Part shown: positions 35,621 to 45,060 of the stretch, in pieces
Layout: each line of letters opens with the position of its first letter
How positions within the stretch are numbered: the first letter of the stretch is position 1
DNA from: Vibrio cholerae
GTDB lineage: Bacteria; Actinomycetota; Actinomycetes; Actinomycetales; Micrococcaceae
Assembly (NCBI GenBank): GCA_009728235.1
Contig: WNZI01000005.1
Span: 93,237-157,236, forward strand
Direction of reading: 5' to 3'
Length of the DNA stretch: 64,000 bases
Notes under the pieces: generated by a model
Told to the model about the DNA's origin: nothing
Seen by the model: the letters and a program-made list of their open reading frames with translations, nothing else
Databases searched by the model: none
Translations under genes and position numbers: made by a program

Positions 35621-35760
35621 GGGTCGCCCCTTGCTTCCAGCAGTCATACGGTCGATTCTCCCACGAACCGGCGGGACGGAGGCCGCTGCTGCACGGCCGC
35701 TCGGCGGCCGGGATGCGGCCGGCGGGACGTGGAAAACGACCTCTGGACAAGCGCCCAATA

Positions 35761-35770
35761 TCCTATAGGG
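35761..35770 (+). promoter_or_regulatory. second GntR operator, upstream of the GntP gene
   Basis: TCCTATAGGG, one base off the palindrome at 34847, between the divergent gntR and permease genes. It overlaps the likely -10 region; TGGACA about 15 bases upstream may be the -35. Confidence 0.6.
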
Positions 35771-35852
35771 TTGAGCCCATCAACCCCTGGATGTGTTCCA
35801 CGCCACACCACCCGTGCGTGGAACTGCCGATGCGATCAAAGGTGCTCCCGTT

Positions 35853-37277
35853 ATGCACATCCTCCTGCCCGCCGCCACCGGCGACGCCCTGGTCCTGGCC
35901 GAGAGGCCCACCTGGGCCCTGCTAGGCATCGCCGTCCTGGCGATCGCCGCACTCCTGCTACTCATCATCAAACTGCGCGTCCACGCGTTCTTCGCCCTCA
36001 TCATCATCAGCGTGCTCACCGCCCTCGCCGCCGGAATCGGCGTCGCGGACGTGATCGGCGTCGTGGTCGCGGGATTCAGCACCACCGTGGGCAACGTCGC
36101 GTTGCTCGTGGGCTTCGGTGCCGTGCTCGGCCGCCTCGTCGAGATCTCCGGTGGAGCCCAGGTGCTGGCCGATGCCATGCTGCGCCGCTTCGGCGAGAAG
36201 CGCGCACCCCTGGCCCTCGCTGTCGCCTCACTCTTCTACGCCTTCCCGATCTTCCTCGACGCGGGCTTCATCGTGATGCTGCCCATCATCTACACGGTGG
36301 CCCGGCGACTCGGCGGCTCGTTCATGCTGTACGTCCTGCCCTCCATCGGCGCCTTTTTGATGATGCATGCGCTGACCCCGCCCCATCCGGGTCCCACCGC
36401 CGCAGCGACGGTCATGGGCGCCGACGTGGGCATGGTGGTGCTGATCGCCCTGCTGGTCGGTCTGCCCACCTGGTACCTGGCCGGCTACCGGTTGAGCCTG
36501 ATCATCGCCAAGCGCTACCCGAACATGCCCGTTCCCAACCTCCTGGGTGAGGCGAACCTCGACGAGGACACCCCTCGCCCGGGGTTCTGGACCATCATCT
36601 TCGTGCTGCTCCTGCCCCTGGTGCTGATCTTCTTCAACACCCTCTTCACCACCCTCGAGGCGAGTGGAGCCGTCGGCGACGACAACGCGTTCTTCCAGCT
36701 CTCCCGGCTGATCGGCAACACGCCGGTCGCGCTGCTCATCGCCACGCTGTTCGCCATGTACCTGCTCTACCTGCGGCCGCGCCGCGGCCACGGCAAGGTG
36801 GGCGGGGCGCTCGAGGACCTGGTGGACAACTCCCTGGCCCCGGTGTGCTCGATCATCCTGATCACCGGAGCGGGCGGCGCCTTCGGCCGCGTGCTCACGG
36901 AGACCGGCATCGGCTCCACGATCGCCGGCGGCCTCGATGCCATGGGGCTGCCCGTGATCCTGGCGGGCTTCCTCGTCGCCGTGGCCTTCCGCGTCGCCCA
37001 GGGCTCGGCAACCGTCGCCGCGACGACGGCCGGCTCCATCATGGCCCCGGCCGTCCTGGAGCTCGGACTGTCCGGCGTCGCGCTGGCCGCGATCGTGGTG
37101 GCCATCTCCGCCGGCTCCATCACCTTCTCGCACGTCAACGACTCCGGCTTCTGGCTCATCGGCAAGTTCTGCGGCTTCGACACGCTCACCACCCTGAAGA
37201 CCTGGAGCGTCATCGCCACGGCGATCGGCTTCATGGCCTTCGCCCTCGCCTGGATCGTCTACGCCCTGGCCGTCTGA
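35853..37277 (+). CDS. GntP-family permease
   Basis: 474 residues from the ATG at 35853 with AAAGG upstream; an ATG at 35793 is less likely. About 12-14 helices with GntP motifs: FLDAGFIVMLPIIYTVAR, MHALTPPHPGPTAAATVMGAD, SIILITGAGGAFGRVLTETGIGSTIA, FRVAQGSATVAATTAGSIMAP and SHVNDSGFWLIGKFCGFDTLTTLKTWS. It imports a sugar acid by H+ symport. The gene neighbourhood (tetrose isomerases and kinase) points to a four-carbon polyol or acid such as erythronate or threonate. Unlike the copy at 2577 it is intact. Confidence 0.92.
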   Translation: MHILLPAATGDALVLAERPTWALLGIAVLAIAALLLLIIKLRVHAFFALIIISVLTALAAGIGVADVIGVVVAGFSTTVGNVALLVGFGAVLGRLVEISGGAQVLADAMLRRFGEKRAPLALAVASLFYAFPIFLDAGFIVMLPIIYTVARRLGGSFMLYVLPSIGAFLMMHALTPPHPGPTAAATVMGADVGMVVLIALLVGLPTWYLAGYRLSLIIAKRYPNMPVPNLLGEANLDEDTPRPGFWTIIFVLLLPLVLIFFNTLFTTLEASGAVGDDNAFFQLSRLIGNTPVALLIATLFAMYLLYLRPRRGHGKVGGALEDLVDNSLAPVCSIILITGAGGAFGRVLTETGIGSTIAGGLDAMGLPVILAGFLVAVAFRVAQGSATVAATTAGSIMAPAVLELGLSGVALAAIVVAISAGSITFSHVNDSGFWLIGKFCGFDTLTTLKTWSVIATAIGFMAFALAWIVYALAV

Positions 37278-37331
37278 CGCCCAGCGCTCCGGTACCCTTC
37301 CCTTCATCCCCGATCCCCTGAGGAGAACACC

Positions 37332-38273
37332 ATGGTCCACACACCCGACACCTGGCCGATCGGTGCGGCCCTGCTCAATTTCACCGGCACCACCGCGGAC
37401 GGTCAGGACCGGACCACCGCCGGACCCGAGGCCTGGAAGCAGACCCTCCGGGAGGTCCGGCACGCAGGTTTCGACCATGTCGACCTCACCGACTCCTGGG
37501 TCCGCGCGGCCGACCTCGACAGCGCGGGTCGCAGGGAGCTGCTGAAGACGGCGCGTTCCTACGGGCTGGCCTTCAGCGACCTGGCGGTGACCCGCAAGAG
37601 CGTGATCACCCCGGACGAGGAGCGGGCGCAGTTCAACATCGCCTACACGAAGCGGACCATCGATGCTGCTGCGGACCTGGAGGCACCCATGGTGTGCCTG
37701 GGCCTGCACGACCCCTTCACCCAGGCGCAGAAGGAGGCCACCTGGTTCTGGCTGGCGGCGGGGGCGGAGGACGAGGACACGCAGGGCAACCGGGACAAGG
37801 CGGCCTCACGCTTCCGGGAGCTCGGGGAGTACGCGGCGGAGCGGGGCGTGAGCATCTCCCTCGAGATGTACGAGGGCACGTTCCTCGGCACGGCCGACAG
37901 CTCCGTGCAGCTGGTCACCGCCGTCGACCTCCCCAACGTGGGGCTCTGCCCCGACATCGGCAACATCGTCCGGCTGCATCGCGAGGTGGAGGACTGGCGC
38001 GAGATGCTGGTGAAGATGCTGCCCCACACCAACTACTGGCAGCTGAAGAACTACTTCCGGGACTACGACCCGGCGACCGGCGCCTATGCCTCGGCACCCG
38101 CACCCCTGGCCCTCGGGTTCATCAACTACCGCGAGGCCATCGGGATGGCGATCGAGAGCGGCTTCGACGGCCCCATGTGCGTGGAGCACTACGGGGGAGA
38201 CGGCCTCAGCGTCGCCGCTATGAACCGCGACTACATCCGGGGCATCCTCGAGGTGAAGCTGCCGGAGAACTAA
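37332..38273 (+). CDS. sugar phosphate isomerase/epimerase-like TIM-barrel protein
   Basis: 313 residues with GAGGAG before the ATG, 54 bases after the permease. Xylose-isomerase-like TIM barrel: GFDHVDLTDSWVR, the metal ligands visible in SLEMYEGTF (Glu), GLCPDIGNIVRLH (Asp/His), NYWQLKNYFRDYD and CVEHYGGDG (Glu). Probably isomerises or epimerises the compound that the permease brings in, ahead of the tetrose enzymes. No close characterised relative that I can name. Confidence 0.82.
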   Translation: MVHTPDTWPIGAALLNFTGTTADGQDRTTAGPEAWKQTLREVRHAGFDHVDLTDSWVRAADLDSAGRRELLKTARSYGLAFSDLAVTRKSVITPDEERAQFNIAYTKRTIDAAADLEAPMVCLGLHDPFTQAQKEATWFWLAAGAEDEDTQGNRDKAASRFRELGEYAAERGVSISLEMYEGTFLGTADSSVQLVTAVDLPNVGLCPDIGNIVRLHREVEDWREMLVKMLPHTNYWQLKNYFRDYDPATGAYASAPAPLALGFINYREAIGMAIESGFDGPMCVEHYGGDGLSVAAMNRDYIRGILEVKLPEN

Positions 38274-38278
38274 CCAGG

Positions 38279-38309
38279 GGTCCGCGCCGGGCACGTATCG
38301 GCGCGGACC
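38279..38309. terminator. bidirectional terminator hairpin
   Basis: Perfect 11-bp inverted repeat GGTCCGCGCCG / CGGCGCGGACC with a 9-base loop, between the convergent TIM-barrel and lacI-type genes. No long T-run, as is common in high-GC actinobacteria. Confidence 0.65.
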
Positions 38310-38344
38310 GCCCTATTCGCGCACCCTGCCCGCCCCGGGCGGCG

Positions 38345-39409
38345 TTACGGGGCCGGCGGTGCGGTGGAGGACCGGACGATGAGGTGGGTGGCCAGTTCCA
38401 CGCGGGTGGAGTCCGGTCTCTCGCCGCCGATCTCCCGGAGCAGAGCACGGATGGCGGTGCGTCCCATGTCCCGAAGCGGTTGCGCGACGGTGGTCAGCTG
38501 CGGAGAGGTCTGCTCGCTGGTGTAGGTGCCGTCGAAACCCACCACGCTCAGCTCATCCGGCACCGTGATCCCCCGCGCATGGGCTTCGGCGAGCACGCCC
38601 ACCGCGATGCTGTCCGACGCCGCGAAGATGGCCTGCGGGGGTTCGTCCAGGGCGAGGAGCTGATCGAGGCTCCGGCGGCCCGTCTGGGGGTCGAACGTGC
38701 CCGCCAGGACGTAGTCCTCGGAGATCCGGAGTCCCCGCTCGAGGAGGGCCGCGACGTAGCCGTGCTCGCGGTCCTGACTGCATTCCGCGCTCGCGGGCCC
38801 GCCGATGAAGGCGATGCGGGTGTGGCCGAGGTCGAGCAGGTGCTCGGTGGCGGTCTTCCCGCCGGCCCAGTTCGTGGCTCCCACGCTGGCGACTCCCCGC
38901 CCCGGAGGGTTGATCGGATCGATGACGACCACGGCTATGCCGCGCTTCTTCACCTCCTTGATCTCGCGCGGGGACCACCGCGACGTGACGAGCAGCAGCC
39001 CCCGGCGGCCGGACGCCTGCATCTTGTCCGCCCGTTCCCCGGCGGGCAGGTGGGTGGGTCCGGTCTTGGACAGGACGACCTCCGCCCCCTGCACCTCCGC
39101 GCCTTCGAGGATCCCGTCCATCACCTCGGAGTAGTACGCCGTCGTGACGTTGTCCACGGCGACGTCGATCAGCGTCGAGCCGGCGGGCAGGAGAGCGCGG
39201 CGCTGGCCCGGCGGCTGGTAGTCGGACTCCCGCAGGGCTTCCAGGACGCGCTTGCGCGTCGCAGGAGCGACGTCCTCCCGTCCGTGGATCACCTTGGACA
39301 CGGTGGGTGTCGACACCCCGGCAAGAGCCGCGACCGACGCGAGCGTGGCCTTCACCTTCAGTTCTACTTCCGACAAAGTTTCGGGATCCTTCCTGATGGC
39401 GTGCTGCAA
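38345..39409 (-). CDS. LacI-family regulator
   Basis: About 354 residues. N-terminal helix-turn-helix ATLASVAALAGVSTPTVSKVIHGREDVAPATRKRVLEAL and a periplasmic-binding-protein-like effector domain with IDVAVDNVTTAYYSEVMDGILEGA and AIFAASDSIAVGVLAEAHARGI. The translation start is uncertain: the first 15 residues before VELKVKATLASV may not be part of the protein. Divergent from the importer at 39653 and its probable repressor. Confidence 0.88.
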   Translation of the reverse strand: MQHAIRKDPETLSEVELKVKATLASVAALAGVSTPTVSKVIHGREDVAPATRKRVLEALRESDYQPPGQRRALLPAGSTLIDVAVDNVTTAYYSEVMDGILEGAEVQGAEVVLSKTGPTHLPAGERADKMQASGRRGLLLVTSRWSPREIKEVKKRGIAVVVIDPINPPGRGVASVGATNWAGGKTATEHLLDLGHTRIAFIGGPASAECSQDREHGYVAALLERGLRISEDYVLAGTFDPQTGRRSLDQLLALDEPPQAIFAASDSIAVGVLAEAHARGITVPDELSVVGFDGTYTSEQTSPQLTTVAQPLRDMGRTAIRALLREIGGERPDSTRVELATHLIVRSSTAPPAP

Positions 39410-39462
39410 TGTTGCCGACGAGAACCAGTATCCCGGGCTAGACTCCCTTCGAATTCCTTCCG

Positions 39463-39549
39463 GTAACGCTTACTGGCACGCCATTGACCAATGAGTGTGA
39501 TGCAGGTAACTTTACTCTTGTTAGTTTGTTGTTATCGAAAACATTTCGA
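39463..39549. promoter_or_regulatory. LacI-type operators upstream of the importer operon
   Basis: GTAACGCTTAC at 39463-39473 has the GTAA-N3-TTAC symmetry of LacI-family sites; GTAACTTTAC at 39506-39515 is a second GTAA…TTAC pair. A third, different palindrome, TCGAAA-ACA-TTTCGA, is at 39535-39549. All lie between lacI and the binding-protein gene in a short AT-rich stretch (39480-39560). Confidence 0.6.
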
Positions 39550-39652
39550 ATTTTCTTCCGCAGCGTGGCGGTCAACGATCGCAGAGCCGCGGAGTTGACC
39601 TGCCCACACCAGCCGGCCCCCATGCCTCGAGCTGAGTCGAACGGAAGAACTG

Positions 39653-40972
39653 ATGAACATGCGAACACGCACCTCCCTGATCTCGGCGGTCTCCGCCATC
39701 ACTCTGGCCCTCAGCCTCTCCGCCTGCGGATCCAGCGGCCCGTCCGACCCCGCCGCAGATTCCGATTCCCCCTCCATGTGGGCCCTGACCGGCAGCAGCG
39801 AGGACATCTTCCGCTCGTCCGTCGAGAGCTGGAACGAGGCCAATAGCGACGACACCATCAACCAGGAGTTCTTCGCCAACGACGCCTACAAGACAAAGGT
39901 ACGCACCGCGATCGGGGCAGGCGAGGGACCGACGTTCATCTACGGGTGGGGCGGTGGCGTGCTGAAGTCATACGTCGACGCCGGCCACGTCAGCGACCTG
40001 GACCAGTTCCTCGCCGACAACCCCGACGTGAAGGACCGCTACATCCCCTCCGTCCTGGAGAACGGCGTGATCGACGGCAAGACCTACGCGCTTCCCAACA
40101 ACAACATGCAGCCGGTCGTCCTCTACTACAACAAGCAGGTCTTCGAGGACATGGGCGTCGAGCCCCCCGAAACCTGGGACGAGCTGATGGCCCTGGTGCC
40201 CGAGTTCAACGACGCGGGGATCGCGCCCTTCGCCCTGGCCGGACAGTCCAAGTGGCCGAACCTGATGTGGCTGTCCTACCTCGTGGACCGCATCGGTGGG
40301 CCCGAGGTCTTCCAGGCGATCCTGGACGGCGAAGCGGACGCATGGTCCGATCCAGCGGTGATCGAGGCGCTTACGAAGATCCAGGAACTGGTCGACGCCG
40401 GCGGCTTCATCAACGGATTCTCCTCGATCGCGGCCGACGCCGGCGCGGACAGCGCCCTCCTGTACACCGACAAGGCGGCGATGATGCTGCACGGCGGCTG
40501 GGTGTACCAGAACCTGAAGAACGATGCCCCCGAGTTCGTCGAATCGGGCGACGTCGGCTTCGTGCCGTTCCCCGAGGTGGAAGGCGGCGCCGGAGATCCG
40601 GCCAACGTCGTCGGCAACCCCGCGAACATGTGGTCCCTCTCCTCCGCGGCCTCTGATCAGCAGAAGGAATCCGCGCTGAACTACCTCAAGGACGGACTGT
40701 TCAGCGAGGAGTACACGCAGGCCATGATCGACTCCGGTGCTGTTCCGGCCGTCAACGGGATCGAGGACCAGCTCGCCGCCTCCGAGGACAAGGACTTCGT
40801 CGAGTTCGTCTACGGTCTGGCGCAGGACGCCCCGAGCTTCCAGCTCTCCTGGGACCAGGCGCTGAGCCCGGCCCAGGGCGACGCCATGCTCGCCAACCTC
40901 GACCAGATCTTCATCGGCGAGATCACGCCCGAGCAGTTCGCCGAGAACATGAACGCAACGCTGGGCAAATGA
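39653..40972 (+). CDS. sugar ABC substrate-binding lipoprotein (CUT1)
   Basis: 439 residues with a lipoprotein signal ending LSAC (about residues 22-25), GGAAG before the ATG. Solute-binding family 1 pattern: FIYGWGGGVLKSYVDAGHVSDLDQFLADN, YALPNNNMQPVVLYYNKQVFEDMGVEPPETWDELM and a C-terminal lobe with DSGAVPAVNGIEDQLAASEDK. First gene of the LacI-controlled operon; ligand probably a glycoside that is oxidised by the Gfo/Idh enzymes downstream. Confidence 0.88.
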   Translation: MNMRTRTSLISAVSAITLALSLSACGSSGPSDPAADSDSPSMWALTGSSEDIFRSSVESWNEANSDDTINQEFFANDAYKTKVRTAIGAGEGPTFIYGWGGGVLKSYVDAGHVSDLDQFLADNPDVKDRYIPSVLENGVIDGKTYALPNNNMQPVVLYYNKQVFEDMGVEPPETWDELMALVPEFNDAGIAPFALAGQSKWPNLMWLSYLVDRIGGPEVFQAILDGEADAWSDPAVIEALTKIQELVDAGGFINGFSSIAADAGADSALLYTDKAAMMLHGGWVYQNLKNDAPEFVESGDVGFVPFPEVEGGAGDPANVVGNPANMWSLSSAASDQQKESALNYLKDGLFSEEYTQAMIDSGAVPAVNGIEDQLAASEDKDFVEFVYGLAQDAPSFQLSWDQALSPAQGDAMLANLDQIFIGEITPEQFAENMNATLGK

Positions 40973-41884
40973 GCACCCTGCTGAAGCCCAAACCCGCGAT
41001 GAAGGTGCGGGGAGCGCGGGCCGAGGGTCCTTCGGCCTGGATGGTCGTCCCGGCACTGGTCTTCTTCCTGACCTTCGCCGTCGTGCCCCTGCTCGGCGTG
41101 CTGTTCCTCAGCTTCACCAACTGGAACGGACTGGGTGCCATCACCTGGGCCGGCCTGGAGAGCTGGCGGACGGCGCTCACGGACTCGGTGACGATGAACG
41201 CCCTGGTCGTCACGCTGAAGATCATGGTCTACTCGCTGGTGGTGCAGGTCCCGATCAGCCTCCTCCTGGGAGTCTTCACCGCGGGCAACCAGCGCTACCG
41301 GGCGTTGCTGGCCGTCCTGTACTTCGTCCCGCTCCTGCTCTCCTCGGCGGCAGTGGCGATCGCGTTCAAGGCGCTCCTGGACCCGAACTTCGGGATGGGT
41401 CCGGGCCTCGGGATCCCCCTGCTCGCACAGAACTGGCTCGGCAGCGCCGACCTGGTGCTGTTCGTGGTGATCTTCGTGATCGCCTGGCAGTTCGTCCCGT
41501 TCCATACGCTCATCTACCAGGGCGGCGTGCGCCAGATCCCGGCGTCCTTCTACGAAGCGGCCCAGATCGACGGGGCAGGGCGGATCCAGCAGTTCATCCA
41601 CATCACCCTGCCGCAGCTGAAATACACCATCATCACCTCGTCCACCCTCATGGTCCTGGGTTCGCTGGCGTACTTCGACCTGATCTTCGTCCTCACCGCG
41701 GCGTCCGGGGTACGCCACCCGACTCCTGCCCCTGCACATGTACCTCACCGGCTTCCGGGCCAACGACATGGGCGCAGCGAGCGCCCTCGGCGTCATCCTC
41801 GTGGTGATCGGCCTGGGTCTCGCCCTCGTGCTGCAGCGCATCGGCGGCAACAGCCGCAGCTCGAGCCAACTGGAAGGGGCCTAG
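40969..41884 (+). pseudogene. sugar ABC permease 1 (MalF type), frameshifted
   Basis: Start overlaps the binding-protein stop by ATGA. MalF-type helices and the EAA loop FYEAAQIDGAGRIQQFIHITLPQLKYTI are intact in the first frame. The last part is in another frame and reads ATRLLPLHMYLTGFRANDMGAASALGVILVVIG, the normal CUT1 ending, stopping at 41884. Near 41700 two G are missing: ACCGCGGCGTCC for ACCGCGGGCGGTCC, which restores TAGGPGYATR. Three bases separate it from permease 2. Confidence 0.8.
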
Positions 41885-41887
41885 ACC

Positions 41888-42778
41888 ATGGCACTGGCCA
41901 CTGAAGCGCCGGAGGGCACCACGCCCCGGACGAAGGATCACTCGCAGCGGGGACGGGTCGGCAGGAACACGCCGAACGTCCTCGGGGGACTGGGCGGCTG
42001 GGTGTGGCTCGCACTGATCATCCTTCCCGTCTACTACGTGATCATCACGAGCCTGAAGAACCAGGCGGGCTTCTTCGGATCGAACCCGCTGGCACCTCCC
42101 ACCGAGCCGACCCTGGCGAACTACCGGACGGTGCTGGAGGCGGACTTCGTCCGGTACTTCGTGAACAGCGTCATCGTCACACTGGGAAGCGTCGTCCCCG
42201 CCGTGATCGTGTCCTTCATGGCCGCGTATGCGGTGGTGAGGGGGAGCGGGCGCATCATCGGTTCCGCCCACACGCTGTTCCTGATGGGACTCGCCATCCC
42301 GCTGCAGGCGACCATCATCCCGATCTACTTCATGATCACCAAGGCGCAGCTCTACGACACCCTGCTCGCGCTGATCCTGCCGTCGATAGCCTTCGCCATC
42401 CCCATCTCGGTGCTCATCCTGTCGAACTTCCTCCGGGACGTTCCCCGGGAGCTCTTCGAATCCATGAGGCTGGACGGCTGCTCGGAGTTCACCATGATGT
42501 GGCGGCTCGCCCTGCCACTGGTGCGTCCCGCGGTGGTCACGATCGCCATCTACAACGCACTGCACGTGTGGAACGGTTTCCTCTTCCCGCTGATCCTCAC
42601 CCAGAGTCCCGACAAGCGGGTCCTGCCGCTCTCCCTCTGGGCGTTCCAGGACGAGTTCAGCGTGAACATCCCGGCCGTCCTCGCCGCCGTCGTGCTCTCC
42701 ACCCTCCCGCTGGTGGTCCTCTACGCGCTGGCTCGCCGCCAGCTCGTCAGCGGACTCACGGCCGGATTCAACAAGTAG
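41888..42778 (+). CDS. sugar ABC permease 2 (MalG type)
   Basis: 296 residues with six helices and the EAA loop LFESMRLDGCSEFTMMWRLALPLVRPAV; ends RRQLVSGLTAGFNK as MalG-type proteins do. Completes the importer. As at the amino-sugar locus there is no ATPase gene, so it depends on a shared one. Confidence 0.9.
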   Translation: MALATEAPEGTTPRTKDHSQRGRVGRNTPNVLGGLGGWVWLALIILPVYYVIITSLKNQAGFFGSNPLAPPTEPTLANYRTVLEADFVRYFVNSVIVTLGSVVPAVIVSFMAAYAVVRGSGRIIGSAHTLFLMGLAIPLQATIIPIYFMITKAQLYDTLLALILPSIAFAIPISVLILSNFLRDVPRELFESMRLDGCSEFTMMWRLALPLVRPAVVTIAIYNALHVWNGFLFPLILTQSPDKRVLPLSLWAFQDEFSVNIPAVLAAVVLSTLPLVVLYALARRQLVSGLTAGFNK

Positions 42779-42800
42779 ACCGAAAGGAACCACCAGCCTC

Positions 42801-43982
42801 ATGACCTCCACGCTGCAACCCGCCCTCCGGGTCGGAATGGTCGGTTACGCCTTCATGGGAGCCATGCACTCCCATGCCTGGCGGACCGCACCGCGCTTTT
42901 TCGACCTGCCGCTGCGACCCGAACTCGCCGTCCTCGCCGGACGCGACCCGTCGGCCGTGAAGGCGGCGGCCGACAGGTTCGGCTGGCGGGACACCGAGAC
43001 GGACTGGCGGGCCCTGGTGGAACGCGACGACGTCGACCTGATCGACATCTGCACCCCCGGGGACACGCACGCGGAGATTGCGATCGCCGCGCTGGAAGCC
43101 GGCAAGCACGTGCTCTGCGAGAAGCCGCTGGCGAACTCGGTCGAGGAGGCCGAACGCATGGCGGCAGCCGCGCGGGCGGCCGCGGCGAAAGGGGTCTTCG
43201 CGATGTGCGGGTTCTCCTACCGCCGCACGCCGGCCCTGACGCTGGCCCGGCGGCTCGTCGAGCAGGGCAGGATCGGGACCATCCGCCACATCCGCGCACA
43301 GTATCTGCAGGACTGGCTGGCGGACGAGACCGCTCCGATGACCTGGCGCCTGGACAGGAGCAAGTCCGGTTCCGGTGCGCTGGGGGACATCGGCGCGCAC
43401 AGCATCGATGCGGCGCAGTACGTCTCCGGTCTGCAGATCACGGGGGTGTCCGGTCTCCTCACCACCTTCGTCCACGAGCGTCCCCTCGGCGGGACCCTCG
43501 TGGGCCTCGGCGGCCAGGGCGCCAGCGACGGTGGAACCGGAACGGTCACGGTCGACGACGCCGCGATCTTCAGCGCGCGCTTCGGTTCAGGAGCGATCGG
43601 GGTGTTCGAGGCCACGCGCTTCGCGCTCGGCAGGAAGAACTCGATGAGGCTCGAGGTCAACGGCAGCCTCGGTTCGCTCGCCTTCGACTTCGAGAACATG
43701 AACTCCCTGGAGTTCTACGACGGCACCCAGCCCGCCGAGACCGCGGGCTTCAGCACCATCAACGTCACCGAGCCCGTGCACCCCTACACCGGGAACTGGT
43801 GGCCGGCCGGTCACGGCCTCGGCTACGAACACGGCTTCACGCACCAGGTCGTCGACCTGGTGCAGGCGATCGCGGACGGCGAGACGCCCTCGCCGTCCTT
43901 CGACGAGGCGCTGGGGGTCCAGAAGGTCCTGCACGCCATCGAGCAGAGCGCAGCGAACGACTCGGGGTGGCAGCATGTCTGA
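42801..43982 (+). CDS. Gfo/Idh/MocA-family oxidoreductase
   Basis: 393 residues with GAAAGGAA upstream. Rossmann start VGMVGYAFMGAMHSHAW, NAD-site EKPL (residue ~113), and the substrate domain with FSYRRTPALTLARRL, YLQDWLADETAPMTWRLDRSKSGSGALGDIGAHSIDAAQY. The YLQDW…GSGALGDIG wording is that of the branch including levoglucosan dehydrogenase and glycoside 3-dehydrogenases. Likely oxidises the imported glycoside at C3. Its stop overlaps the next start by eight bases. Confidence 0.87.
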   Translation: MTSTLQPALRVGMVGYAFMGAMHSHAWRTAPRFFDLPLRPELAVLAGRDPSAVKAAADRFGWRDTETDWRALVERDDVDLIDICTPGDTHAEIAIAALEAGKHVLCEKPLANSVEEAERMAAAARAAAAKGVFAMCGFSYRRTPALTLARRLVEQGRIGTIRHIRAQYLQDWLADETAPMTWRLDRSKSGSGALGDIGAHSIDAAQYVSGLQITGVSGLLTTFVHERPLGGTLVGLGGQGASDGGTGTVTVDDAAIFSARFGSGAIGVFEATRFALGRKNSMRLEVNGSLGSLAFDFENMNSLEFYDGTQPAETAGFSTINVTEPVHPYTGNWWPAGHGLGYEHGFTHQVVDLVQAIADGETPSPSFDEALGVQKVLHAIEQSAANDSGWQHV

Positions 43983-45060
43983 GACCGTCCCGACCGGAGC
44001 TGCACCCCGCCGCCCCGTCACCCTGTTCACTGGCCAATGGGCGGACCTGCCTTTCGAGGAGGTCGCCAGGATGGCCGGCGACTGGGGTTACGACGGGCTC
44101 GAGATCGCCTGCTGGGGGGATCACCTGGACCCGGTGAGGGCCGCGCACGACGACGACTACGTGCAGGACAGGCTGCGGATCCTCGCGGAGAACAATCTCG
44201 GCGTCCACGCGATCGCCATCCACCTCACCGGGCAGGCCGTCTGCGACGACCCGATCGATGAACGCCACCAGGGCATCCTCGCCCCCGAGGTCTGGGGCGA
44301 CGGCGGTCCGGAGGGGGTCCGCCGTCGGGCTGCCGACGTCGTCAAGGACGCTGCCCGGGCAGCGTCCCGGCTCGGTGCCTCGGTGGTCACGGGCTTCACG
44401 GGGTCCTCCATCTGGAAGTACGTCGCCATGTTCCCTCCCGCATCGGAGGAGATGATCACGCGGGGCTACGAGGACTTCGCCGCAAGGTGGAACCCCATCA
44501 TGGACGTGTTCGACGCCGAGGGGGTCCGGTTCGCGCTCGAGGTGCATCCGTCCGAGATCGCGTACGACTACTGGACCGCGAAGCGCACTCTGGCGGTCAT
44601 GAGCGACCGCCCGGGGTTCGGGCTGAACTTCGACCCGTCCCACTTCATCTGGCAGGACCTCGACCCGGTGATGTTCCTGCAGGACTTCGCGCCCTTCATC
44701 TTCCACGTCCACGTGAAGGAGTCGGTCCGGCAGCTGAACGGGCGCAACGGCCGCCTCGGCTCACACCTGCCGTGGGGTGATCCACGCAGGGGCTGGGACT
44801 TCGTCACCGCTGGGCACGGAGACGTCCCCTGGAATCCGATCTTCCGCATGCTCAACTCGATCGGCTACGAGGGCCCGACCAGCATCGAGTGGGAGGATGC
44901 CGGGATGGATCGGCTCACCGGTGCCCCGCAGGCCTTGGCCCTCGTCCGGGAGCTGGCGCGCATCGCCCCCTCCGCTGCTTCCTTCGATGCCGCCTTCTCG
45001 GCACGAAGCGCGAGCAGCCCCGACCTACCTGACCACGCCACCACGAAAGAGGAATCATGA
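43975..45060 (+). CDS. TIM-barrel sugar isomerase/epimerase-like protein
   Basis: 361 residues, xylose-isomerase-like TIM barrel. Metal ligands appear as the Glu in FALEVHPSEIAYDYW, Asp/His in NFDPSHFIWQD, His in FHVHVKESV and Glu in TSIEWEDAG. Proteins with this EVHPSEIAYDYW pattern occur beside Gfo/Idh enzymes in 3-keto-glycoside and C-glycoside cleavage loci, where they catalyse elimination or isomerisation of the keto sugar. Coupled to both neighbours by overlaps. Confidence 0.83.
   Translation: MSETVPTGAAPRRPVTLFTGQWADLPFEEVARMAGDWGYDGLEIACWGDHLDPVRAAHDDDYVQDRLRILAENNLGVHAIAIHLTGQAVCDDPIDERHQGILAPEVWGDGGPEGVRRRAADVVKDAARAASRLGASVVTGFTGSSIWKYVAMFPPASEEMITRGYEDFAARWNPIMDVFDAEGVRFALEVHPSEIAYDYWTAKRTLAVMSDRPGFGLNFDPSHFIWQDLDPVMFLQDFAPFIFHVHVKESVRQLNGRNGRLGSHLPWGDPRRGWDFVTAGHGDVPWNPIFRMLNSIGYEGPTSIEWEDAGMDRLTGAPQALALVRELARIAPSAASFDAAFSARSASSPDLPDHATTKEES

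Noticed and set aside
36228..37709. 493-residue open frame on the minus strand
   Set aside because: It is the antisense of the GntP permease and TIM-barrel gene; His/Gln/Arg-rich, low-complexity and without a domain, as expected of a high-GC shadow frame.
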